Below are positions 1-4,986 of a stretch of DNA of 5,190 bases, in pieces (within the stretch, counting starts at the first letter, position 1; each line of letters starts with the position of its first letter). Below the pieces are notes generated by a model. That model was not told the origin of the DNA. It made no database searches and saw nothing but the letters and a program-made list of their open reading frames with translations. The DNA lies in the NCBI GenBank assembly GCA_023249395.1, contig JAHFCS010000185.1, forward strand, positions 1 through 5,190, in the 5' to 3' direction. The DNA comes from Gemmatimonadota bacterium. GTDB lineage: Bacteria; Gemmatimonadota; Gemmatimonadetes; Gemmatimonadales; Gemmatimonadaceae. Made by a program: the position numbers and the translations under genes.

Positions 1-2
1 CC

Positions 3-431
3 GAAGGCCCGATGTGGGGCGCACTCCATCGCGGCCAGGCGGTGATGCTGCCGGATGGCAAGATCATCGAGGCCTTGTCGCTCGTAGGACCATCGCGGCC
101 CGGGCGCCGAGTGGTGTTCAGCGGCGATGCTCGTCCGTGCGCGGGAACCATCGAGGCGGCCCGAGGCGCCGACGCGTTGATCCACGAGTCTACGTTCGCC
201 GACGAAGAGGCTCAACGCGCCATCGACACCGGCCACTCCACAGCGAGAGAGGCGGCCGAGGTCGCAAAGGCGGCGGAAGTGAAGCTGCTGGTGCTTACTC
301 ATCTTTCCGCGCGCTACTCGCTGAGCGCCGCCGATCTTCTGCGCGAGGCGAAGGAGGTGTTTCCCAACACTGTCGTCGCGCGCGACGGCATGGAGATCGA
401 CATTCCGTTCGCAGACGCCGCGATTGAGTAA
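3..431 (+). CDS. rnz: Ribonuclease Z, C-terminal part (5' end cut by window edge)
   Basis: This is the C-terminal 142 residues of a metallo-beta-lactamase-fold tRNA 3'-processing endonuclease, which removes the 3' trailer from tRNA precursors in the cytoplasm. The reading frame is open to the window edge and starts inside the family's G-P-x-W-G-x-L segment, so the ATG at 12 is an internal Met and not the start. Counting from that Met, the following are visible: the metal-ligand Asp in FSGDARPC (Asp39), HESTF (His58), GHSTAREAAEVA (His75, RNase Z motif) and LTHLSARY (His97, the last metal-ligand His, in the place of HFSxR). The N-terminal HxHxDH metal motif would lie upstream of the window. 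The TAA stop overlaps the next gene's start by 8 nt, which suggests cotranscription and coupled translation. Identification is firm; the number of missing residues cannot be judged. Confidence 0.9.
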   Translation, partial: EGPMWGALHRGQAVMLPDGKIIEALSLVGPSRPGRRVVFSGDARPCAGTIEAARGADALIHESTFADEEAQRAIDTGHSTAREAAEVAKAAEVKLLVLTHLSARYSLSAADLLREAKEVFPNTVVARDGMEIDIPFADAAIE

Positions 432-1248
432 ACCTGGTGGCACGACGAAGGTCGTGATTCTCGCACGGGGACTCGGCACGCGCATGCGGAAGGCGGACGC
501 AAGCGCCCATCTGGCCTCGGAACAGTCCGCGGCAGCGGACACGGGCCTCAAGGCGATGATCCCGATCGGGCGTCCCTTTCTCGACTACGTCCTCAGCGAG
601 CTGGCCGACTCGGGATTCACCGACGTGTGTCTTGTGATCGGACCGGAGCATCAGAAGGTCCGCGATCATTATGAGCGGGAGGTCATCCCCACTCGCATCA
701 AGATTCAGTTCGCGATTCAGGAGCTTCCGCTCGGGACCGCGAACGCGGTGCTTGCCGCCGAGGAGTTTGCGGGCGACGACACTTTCGCAGTTCTCAACTC
801 CGACAACTACTATCCAGCCCTGGCGCTGGATGCGCTCCACGAGCTCAACGAGCCGGCAATAGTTGGATTCGACCGCGACGCGATGGTGCGCCTCGGAAAC
901 GTCCCGCCGGAGCGAACGGTTCGGTTCGGCTCGCTCGACATCGATGAGGGCGGGTACCTGCGCCGCATTCTTGTCGCGCCGGCCAAGGCCATGCTCCCGG
1001 AGGGCACCTGGACTTATTCGAGCATGAACTGCTTCCTCTTCACCCGGAAGATTTTCGACGCCTGCCGGGTGGTTCGCTTATCGGCGCGCGGCGAATACGA
1101 GCTGCCCCAGGCGGTTCACCTCGCGATCGAGCGCCGGTGGATGCGATTCAAGGTCGTGAAAGTCTCGGCAGCGGTGCTCGATCTCTCCACCCGCGCCGAC
1201 ATCTCGAGAGTTGCGGAATACCTCGAGGGCAAAGAAGTCCGCCTCTAG
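424..1248 (+). CDS. Sugar-phosphate nucleotidyltransferase (GalU/RfbA-like)
   Basis: This 274-residue protein has the nucleotidyltransferase Rossmann-like fold that joins a sugar 1-phosphate to an NTP to give an NDP-sugar. Visible motifs are the nucleotide-binding loop LARGLGTRMRK (residues 13-23; the usual form is LAAGxGTRLRP), the conserved Lys43 in KAMIPIGRPFLDYVL, the base-contact segment LGTANAV (103-109), and NSDNYY (125-130), whose Asp127 matches the Mg-binding Asp. An insertion of about 20 residues separates the loop from Lys43. The C-terminal part has an EYELPQAV segment like the sugar-binding region of the family. The start is a TTG at 424 inside the end of rnz, with no clear Shine-Dalgarno sequence, so translational coupling is likely. 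A later start would remove the first beta strand. The substrate cannot be told from sequence; it is shorter than typical GalU (about 290-300 residues). The last four bases are shared with the convergent gene. Confidence 0.8.
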   Translation: MSKPGGTTKVVILARGLGTRMRKADASAHLASEQSAAADTGLKAMIPIGRPFLDYVLSELADSGFTDVCLVIGPEHQKVRDHYEREVIPTRIKIQFAIQELPLGTANAVLAAEEFAGDDTFAVLNSDNYYPALALDALHELNEPAIVGFDRDAMVRLGNVPPERTVRFGSLDIDEGGYLRRILVAPAKAMLPEGTWTYSSMNCFLFTRKIFDACRVVRLSARGEYELPQAVHLAIERRWMRFKVVKVSAAVLDLSTRADISRVAEYLEGKEVRL

Positions 1249-1538
1249 TTCGCCTCCGTCAGCGGGGTTCGCCCCGCTGATATCGGCATCGATCGCCTGA
1301 ACAGCAGCGACAGTGCGCTGGGTGTCAGCACCTTCATCACGGCGTCCTTGGTGATCGACCCGGTAACGCTCCGCGCCTCCGGCCCGTGCCACTGGTGCCA
1401 CGCGTAGCGATCGAGCCGAGCCGTCTTTCCGCCGGGGTGATGGAACACGATCATCGCGTTGCTCGCACCCGGTACCTTCACCTGCACGCCCCACCTTGTT
1501 CCGTCGGGGCCTGTGAACTCCCTCGAGTCATTCGCCAT
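1245..1538 (-). CDS. Small conserved-looking protein of unknown function
   Basis: This is a 97-residue protein that I cannot assign to a named family. It is predicted cytosolic, with no signal peptide or membrane segment. The N-terminal half looks like a compact beta domain: GPDGTRWGVQVKVPGASNA, then MIVFHHPGG and a Trp/His/Tyr-rich YAWHQWHGPEA. The C-terminal half looks helical (KDAVMKVLTPSALSLLFRRSMPI). The ATG directly follows the TGA of the DUF2203 gene (TGAATG, no gap), so the two are almost certainly cotranscribed and translationally coupled. The last 11 or so residues are encoded largely by a perfect inverted repeat (1259-1280), so this tail may be shaped by RNA structure rather than protein function. 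The stop overlaps the convergent nucleotidyltransferase stop on CTAG. Confidence 0.65.
   Translation of the reverse strand: MANDSREFTGPDGTRWGVQVKVPGASNAMIVFHHPGGKTARLDRYAWHQWHGPEARSVTGSITKDAVMKVLTPSALSLLFRRSMPISAGRTPLTEAN
1259..1280. terminator. Perfect 9-bp hairpin, possible bidirectional terminator
   Basis: TCAGCGGGG (1259-1267) and CCCCGCTGA (1272-1280) form a perfect 9-bp G/C-rich stem with a TTCG loop, beginning 11 nt after the stop codon of the + strand nucleotidyltransferase gene. There is no T tract on either side, so it is not a textbook intrinsic terminator. It could still cause pausing, protect the mRNA 3' end, or act with Rho. It lies inside the last codons of the convergent minus-strand gene. 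Confidence 0.45.
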
Positions 1539-1967
1539 TCAGCTTACCAGTAGCTCCGGCAGTGGTTGTCTGCCAATGAATCCCGCATCCTCTTCGTGCC
1601 AATGCTTCACGCTCTCCTCGCCCAGCTGCCAACAGAGGAAGACCGGACGACCGTCGATCTCGCCGGGGAAGTCCACGAGACCGGCATCGAATCCCTTGAA
1701 CATAACCCCGAGCTCCTTGAGCTCGCCTATGTATCCGTCGATCTCCTGAGCGAGCCGAGTGGCCTCTCGCTGAAGCTGTTCCGCGGACTCGTCGGGGTCG
1801 TCGGGGCTGTTTCGAAGGGCAGCGACCTCGAACTCATGCACTATGTCCTGCCAGCGCCAGTAGTCGCGCACGGCGTCGCTGACGATGCGCCTGACCAGCG
1901 GGAGCATCCGGTTGGCTTCCTCGACGGTGAACGACCTTCGCATGCGCGAACGGTGCGCAGGCGGCAT
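1539..1967 (-). CDS. DUF2203 family protein
   Basis: This 142-residue protein matches the DUF2203 pattern: an N-terminal FTVEEANRMLPLVRRIV helix (from residue 12), a central charged, probably coiled-coil helical region, then the signature ELGVMFKGFDAGLVDFPGEI, LCWQLGEESVKHWHEEDAGF and GRQPLPE. The family is widespread in bacteria and has no established function; the conserved Trp, His and acidic residues in CWxLGE...WHE...GF suggest a binding pocket. The start is uncertain. The ATG at 1967 gives the full length. The ATG at 1943 (residue 9) gives an N-terminus starting with MRRSFTVEEAN, which looks more like relatives. Neither has a clear Shine-Dalgarno sequence. The gene leads a two-gene unit with the 97-residue protein and is divergent from the ACR3 gene. 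Confidence 0.8.
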   Translation of the reverse strand: MPPAHRSRMRRSFTVEEANRMLPLVRRIVSDAVRDYWRWQDIVHEFEVAALRNSPDDPDESAEQLQREATRLAQEIDGYIGELKELGVMFKGFDAGLVDFPGEIDGRPVFLCWQLGEESVKHWHEEDAGFIGRQPLPELLVS

Positions 1968-2001
1968 GCCGCGGTCAAGACGCGACCAAGCATCGAGCTG
2001 T

Positions 2002-2029
2002 TTGATTATGTTATCGACTCATCAATATT
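2002..2029 (+). promoter_or_regulatory. Probable promoter of the ACR3 gene
   Basis: A -35-like TTGATT (2002-2007) is followed after 16 nt by AATATT (2024-2029), 4 of 6 matches to TATAAT. The predicted transcription start is near 2036, giving a leader of only about 18 nt with its own AGGAAG ribosome-binding site (2041-2046), 7 nt before the ATG at 2054. The -10 box lies inside the ATCAA-N6-TTGAT repeat, the position expected for repression by a bound regulator. Confidence 0.45.
2005..2010 (-). promoter_or_regulatory. Possible -10 box for the DUF2203 unit
   Basis: On the minus strand this hexamer reads CATAAT, 5 of 6 matches to TATAAT. It would place transcription start near 1998, about 30 nt before the ATG at 1967. 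The -35 at 17-nt spacing (2033-2028, AAGAAA) is poor, so the call rests on one box and on the A/T-rich divergent setting. Confidence 0.3.
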
Positions 2030-2036
2030 TCTTGAT
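2021..2036. promoter_or_regulatory. ArsR-type operator, inverted repeat ATCAA-N6-TTGAT
   Basis: ATCAA (2021-2025) and TTGAT (2032-2036) form a perfect 5-bp inverted repeat with a 6-nt spacer (TATTTC). This matches the half-site layout I recall for ArsR/SmtB repressors upstream of arsenic genes in several bacteria. It covers the predicted -10 box and ends 17 nt before an arsenite permease start. A third half-site, TTGAT at 2002-2006, repeats TTGATTAT exactly 30 nt upstream and could be an auxiliary contact. No arsR gene is visible in the window, so the repressor would be encoded elsewhere. The assignment is inferred from motif plus context. Confidence 0.55.
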
Positions 2037-2053
2037 TATTAGGAAGCCAACCA

Positions 2054-3154
2054 ATGATCGCTTCCTCTGCGACGTTTGAGGGTCCGGTACTCGATACGAG
2101 CTCCGTCGTGCGGCGCCTGTCGAAGCTGGACCGCTTTCTGCCGCTCTGGATTTTCGCCGCCATGGCGCTCGGTATAGCACTGGGCCGCGTGTTTCCGGGG
2201 ATCGGAGCCGCACTTGACCGAGTCCAGGTTGCCGGCGTATCAGTCCCCATCGGCATAGGTCTGCTATGGATGATGTATCCGGTGCTCGCCAAGGTGCGCT
2301 ACGAGAGCATCGGTGCGCATATCGGTGATCGCAAACTCCTGGGCACTTCACTCGTGCTCAACTGGATGATCGGCCCGGTCGTCATGTTCGCTCTGGCGTG
2401 GTTGTTTCTCCCAGACCTGCCGCACTACAGAGATGGGCTCGTGCTGATCGGCCTGGCGCGATGCATCGCAATGGTGCTGATCTGGAACTCGCTGGCCTGC
2501 GGATCGGCCGAGCTCGCTGCGGTCCTCGTGGCGCTCAACTCGGTCTTCCAGATCCTCACGTATTCGGTGCTCGGCTGGCTCTTTCTCACGGTCGTCCCGC
2601 ACTGGTTGGGGACAGACACCGCCATTCTGCAGGTCTCAATGTGGCAGATCGCCAAGAGCGTTCTGATATTCCTGGGAATTCCCCTTCTCGCCGGCTATCT
2701 CACGCGCCGAACGATGGTCGCGCGCAGGGGAGAGGCGTGGTACAACGACAGCTTCATACCACGCATCGGCCCGACGGCACTCCTCGGGTTACTCTACACG
2801 ATAGTTCTGATGTTCGCGATGCAGGGCACGCGCATTCTGCAGCTTCCGGTTGACGTGCTCAGGATCGCGATCCCGCTAGTCGTTTACTTCTTCATCATGT
2901 TCGGGCTCGCCTTCGTGCTATCAATGAAGCTGGGCTTCAGCTATCCCGAGACGGCGTCACTCTCCTTCACGGCCGCCGGAAACAACTTTGAGCTGGCAAT
3001 CGCGGTCGCCATCGCAACGTTCGGTATTGCTTCAGGGGAGGCGCTCGCCGCGGTCGTGGGCCCATTGATAGAGGTACCAGCGTTGATCGGTCTCGTATAC
3101 GTGTCGCTCTGGGCTGGACGGAAATTTTTCGCGCAGCAGCAGCGCACCGTCTAG
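2054..3154 (+). CDS. acr3: ACR3-family arsenite efflux permease
   Basis: This 366-residue inner-membrane carrier of the bile/arsenite/riboflavin transporter superfamily exports arsenite, driven by the proton gradient. The segments expected for about 10 transmembrane helices are present. Hallmarks are LDRFLPLWIFAAMALGIALG (TM1), GIGLLWMMYPVLAKVRYE (68-84), NWMIGPVVMFALA, GLIGLARC-type helix 4 with Cys137 in GLARCIAMVLIWN, LVALNSVFQ (158-166), AGNNFELAIAVAIA with Glu313, and GPLIEVP with Glu340. The Cys in helix 4 and the Glu in NNFE are the residues known to be needed for arsenite transport in characterised ACR3 proteins. Length is normal and there is no ArsC or other fusion. The ATG at 2054 has a good AGGAAG Shine-Dalgarno sequence. 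The upstream operator-like repeat predicts arsenite induction. The gene stands alone: divergent from the DUF2203 unit and convergent on the antiporter, sharing four bases with it. Confidence 0.95.
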   Translation: MIASSATFEGPVLDTSSVVRRLSKLDRFLPLWIFAAMALGIALGRVFPGIGAALDRVQVAGVSVPIGIGLLWMMYPVLAKVRYESIGAHIGDRKLLGTSLVLNWMIGPVVMFALAWLFLPDLPHYRDGLVLIGLARCIAMVLIWNSLACGSAELAAVLVALNSVFQILTYSVLGWLFLTVVPHWLGTDTAILQVSMWQIAKSVLIFLGIPLLAGYLTRRTMVARRGEAWYNDSFIPRIGPTALLGLLYTIVLMFAMQGTRILQLPVDVLRIAIPLVVYFFIMFGLAFVLSMKLGFSYPETASLSFTAAGNNFELAIAVAIATFGIASGEALAAVVGPLIEVPALIGLVYVSLWAGRKFFAQQQRTV

Positions 3155-4335
3155 GTCGCCGCACCGGAATCGGGAGCCTGCATGGCCTCGATGTCCTCCT
3201 CAGTCGTCTCGAACATGGGACTCCGCGGGAGGAAGAATCGCTGCGCGATCAGCGTCGGAACGACCGCGCTGCCAATTACTGCGGTGACGAGGATCGTGTA
3301 TTGCTCCTGGGTGATGATGTGATTCGTCAGCCCGAAGAGCGCCGAAATCGTTCCGAATGTGAGTCCGGTTGACATCAGGAGTGTCGTGTACGCACCTCCC
3401 TTCCTGTCGAACTCGAAGTGACGGGTGAGCGGCCAGACCCCGACGAACTTCGATGCCATCTTCACCGCGAGAAAAACCGCGATGAGTAATGCGCCGCTCA
3501 CGACCGCGGGCAGAGAGACGAACAGTCCGGCCTTGATGAAGTAGAACGGAGTGAGGATCGAAAAAGCAATCGAGCGCATCCGGTCCATCAGCACGCGATC
3601 GCGAACGAATACGCCTGCAATCACAAGCCCAACGAGGTAGGCGGGCAACACAGCTTCGCTCTGCGCCACTTTCGCCAGTCCGCCAAGCAGGAACAGAACG
3701 AGGAAAATGAACTTTACCTCAGGCTCGCTCACCCGGTGGCCCATCGCACGGATGACGAAGCGGGTCATTCGTGGGAGATACCAGAGTACGATTGCGGTCA
3801 CCGCGATGAAGAGCGCAAGCCAGCCATTGAAGTTCGCGAAGATGATTCCGAGCGCGAGGACGGTCCCAAAGTCGGTGACGAAGCAAGCCGCAAGAAGCAG
3901 CTTGCCGAGCTCCGTCTGGTTGAGGCCCGTCTCGATCATCACTGCGTAAACCACGGCAACCGAGGTCGTGGAAAGAGCGATGCCGGCGATGTAGGCAGCG
4001 TGACGATCCCAGTGCGCTCCCCAGTACGCAAAGGCGCCGGCGGCGAGGAATGGCAGTAGGAAGCTCGCGGACCCGATAGCGAGTGCAGGCTTGAGGTGAC
4101 GCCGTAACGATTCGGGGTCTATCTCGGCACCGGCGAGAAAGGTGAGAAGTACCGAGCCGAATGTTGCGAGAAAATCGATCCACGGCGCCGTATGCACGCC
4201 GAGCGCGTTTCCCGCAATTACCCCGACGATTATCTCGATCAGCGCAACCGAAACACCGACCTTGATCGAGATGATACTCGCCAGAAGGGCAAGCGCCATC
4301 CACACGCTCGCCACGAGCCAGATGTTGTTGTCCAC
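3151..4335 (-). CDS. CPA2-type cation:proton antiporter under fluoride riboswitch control
   Basis: This is a 394-residue, roughly 12-13-helix membrane antiporter of the monovalent cation:proton antiporter-2 (Kef/NapA-like) family, without the cytosolic TrkA-N/RCK domain of KefB/C. Counting from the chosen start: IEIIVGVIAGN (33-43), FLAGAEID (66-73), the core-helix segment ACFVTDFGTVLALG with Thr154-Asp155 where many family members have ND, DD or QD, TPFYFIKAGLFV (262-273), Lys292 and Lys296 in FLAVKMASKFVG, and STGLTFGTISA (322-332). The start is the GTG at 4335: GGAGG lies 5 nt upstream, and the protein then begins MDNNIWLVASVWM, typical for the family. The in-frame ATGs at 4443 and 4401 lie within the riboswitch and would add an implausible polar extension. 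The preceding fluoride riboswitch and terminator imply induction by fluoride and a role in fluoride export or tolerance. The transported ions are inferred, not seen. The stop is shared in CTAG with acr3. Confidence 0.88.
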   Translation of the reverse strand: MDNNIWLVASVWMALALLASIISIKVGVSVALIEIIVGVIAGNALGVHTAPWIDFLATFGSVLLTFLAGAEIDPESLRRHLKPALAIGSASFLLPFLAAGAFAYWGAHWDRHAAYIAGIALSTTSVAVVYAVMIETGLNQTELGKLLLAACFVTDFGTVLALGIIFANFNGWLALFIAVTAIVLWYLPRMTRFVIRAMGHRVSEPEVKFIFLVLFLLGGLAKVAQSEAVLPAYLVGLVIAGVFVRDRVLMDRMRSIAFSILTPFYFIKAGLFVSLPAVVSGALLIAVFLAVKMASKFVGVWPLTRHFEFDRKGGAYTTLLMSTGLTFGTISALFGLTNHIITQEQYTILVTAVIGSAVVPTLIAQRFFLPRSPMFETTEEDIEAMQAPDSGAAT

Positions 4336-4345
4336 CGACACCTCC
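4333..4345 (-). promoter_or_regulatory. Ribosome-binding site and GTG start deciding the antiporter N-terminus
   Basis: The minus strand reads GGAGG, then TGTCG, then GTG at 4335-4333, a strong Shine-Dalgarno sequence at 5-nt spacing. A second in-frame GTG at 4341 overlaps the GGAGG itself and so is not usable with it. The site lies just after the terminator's U tract, so it is transcribed only when termination is avoided. Confidence 0.8.
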
Positions 4346-4353
4346 GCCAAGAG

Positions 4354-4401
4354 AAAAAAATGACCCCTGCCCGGTTCCCGGCTGGGAAGGGTAGGAGTCA
4401 T
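4354..4401 (-). terminator. Intrinsic terminator forming the riboswitch expression platform
   Basis: In the minus-strand RNA, the arm at 4401-4389 pairs with the arm at 4372-4360: 13 positions with one mismatch and one G-U. An inner 5-bp stem follows (GGGAA/TTCCC, 4388-4384 with 4379-4375), separated by a 2-nt bulge and closed by a 4-nt loop. The stem's 3' end runs into a 7-U tract (4360-4354). Its 5' arm includes 4398-4394, the strand the aptamer needs for its pseudoknot, so aptamer and terminator exclude each other. This is an antiterminating (ON) design. Confidence 0.88.
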
Positions 4402-4447
4402 CAGCGTTTCTCTATCGAGAGCGCGGTTTGCGGCGAACTCCATCGCC
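4390..4447 (-). promoter_or_regulatory. Fluoride (crcB-motif) riboswitch aptamer
   Basis: The minus strand carries the fluoride riboswitch consensus in order. P1 is GGCG (4447-4444) paired with CGCC (4435-4432), enclosing the loop AUGGAGUU. Next comes the AAACC joining segment (4429-4425). The second stem-loop is GCG-CUCU (4424-4418), loop CGAU, AGAG (4413-4410), an AAA bulge and CGC (4406-4404). The conserved UGAUG (4403-4399) and ACUCCUACC (4398-4390) complete it. Loop bases GGAGU (4441-4437) pair with ACUCC (4398-4394) to form the pseudoknot, and U4436-G4399 can extend it. In known members this fold encloses a fluoride ion through Mg2+ ions. It sits directly upstream of an intrinsic terminator and an ion antiporter gene, a type of partner reported for this riboswitch class. 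Confidence 0.93.
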
Positions 4448-4460
4448 GTCTGATTGGGAT

Positions 4461-4489
4461 AGCCTAATCCGCTGGAAACTCCGGGTCAA
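4461..4489 (-). promoter_or_regulatory. Probable promoter of the riboswitch-antiporter transcript
   Basis: The minus strand has TTGACC (4489-4484; 5 of 6 matches to TTGACA), a 17-nt spacer, and TAGGCT (4466-4461), which keeps the three most conserved -10 positions. Transcription would start near 4454, a few bases before the aptamer's P1 stem at 4447, as expected for a short-leader riboswitch. The -35 box overlaps the stop codon of the thioesterase gene (4488-4486). Confidence 0.5.
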
Positions 4490-4986
4490 GCATCCGGGTG
4501 TGCTGCTTCCGCGTTCCTTTCCTCGAGCCGCCGGCGACGGCGCTGCTTCGCTGCTTCGTTGCGCCTGATCTCGATCGGTGTTTCACAGATGAGCCGGGGG
4601 ACCTCAACCGGATGTCCCAGCCGGTCGATCGCGACATACGTGAGATAGCAGGAGTTCGTGTGCCGCCGAACTCCCGTCATCAGATGCTCGGCCTCGACGC
4701 GAACGCCGACTTCCATCGATGTGCGTCCCACGAAATTGACGCTGCACTTCATTATCACCAGCTCGCCGACGTGGATCGGCTCCTTGAAGTCCACACGGTC
4801 TACGGAAACCGTCACGCAGCTCGCGCGGGCATGGCGGATGGCGGAAACGGCGGCAGCCGTATCCATCATCGCCAGTATGACTCCGCCAAAAACGTTGTTC
4901 AGGTTATTGGAGTGCTGAGGCATCATCAGCTGCGATGTCTCGTGCTGAGTTTCCCGAACGGTCCGCGCCGCGTCGGTCGCGGTCAC
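4486..4986 (-). CDS. Hotdog-fold acyl-CoA thioesterase
   Basis: This 166-residue cytosolic protein of the YciA/BACH-type acyl-CoA thioesterase group hydrolyses acyl-CoA to free acid and CoA. The signature is MPQHSNNLNNVFGGVILAMMDTAAAVSAIRHA split over residues 22-53. It gives the Asn plus GG of the hotdog helix (Asn30-31, Gly34-35) and the catalytic-type Asp42. VDRVDFKEPIHVGELVIMKCSV (62-83) and RHTNSCYLTYVAID (108-121) follow as the usual second half of the domain. The C-terminal tail has a strongly basic run (KQRRRRRLEER, 147-157) beyond the domain, perhaps for membrane or nucleic-acid contact, or simply disordered. The start is GTG at 4986. It lacks a clear Shine-Dalgarno sequence but overlaps the upstream gene's TGA as GTGA, which supports coupled translation. 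Acyl chain preference cannot be predicted. Confidence 0.85.
   Translation of the reverse strand: MTATDAARTVRETQHETSQLMMPQHSNNLNNVFGGVILAMMDTAAAVSAIRHARASCVTVSVDRVDFKEPIHVGELVIMKCSVNFVGRTSMEVGVRVEAEHLMTGVRRHTNSCYLTYVAIDRLGHPVEVPRLICETPIEIRRNEAAKQRRRRRLEERNAEAAHPDA

Noticed and set aside
295..840. Long minus-strand open frame of 181 codons
   Set aside because: It lies opposite rnz and the nucleotidyltransferase, whose motifs are clear. Its translation is Arg-rich low-complexity text typical of an antisense frame in high-GC DNA.
1566..2042. Plus-strand open frame of 158 codons
   Set aside because: It is antisense to the DUF2203 gene, shows no motif, and runs into the A/T-rich promoter region.
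3131..3145. GCGC-AGCAGCA-GCGC repeat at the end of acr3 as a possible terminator
   Set aside because: Only 4 bp can pair and no T tract follows. It is better explained as codons for the Gln-rich tail of the permease.
3719..4303. Minus-strand open frame of 194 codons
   Set aside because: It is an alternative frame inside the antiporter gene with an Arg/Cys-rich, non-membrane composition and no recognisable motif.
4336..4443. N-terminal 36-residue extension of the antiporter from the ATG at 4443
   Set aside because: The stretch is the fluoride aptamer, terminator and ribosome-binding site; the encoded residues look unlike any antiporter N-terminus and GTG 4335 has a strong Shine-Dalgarno sequence.
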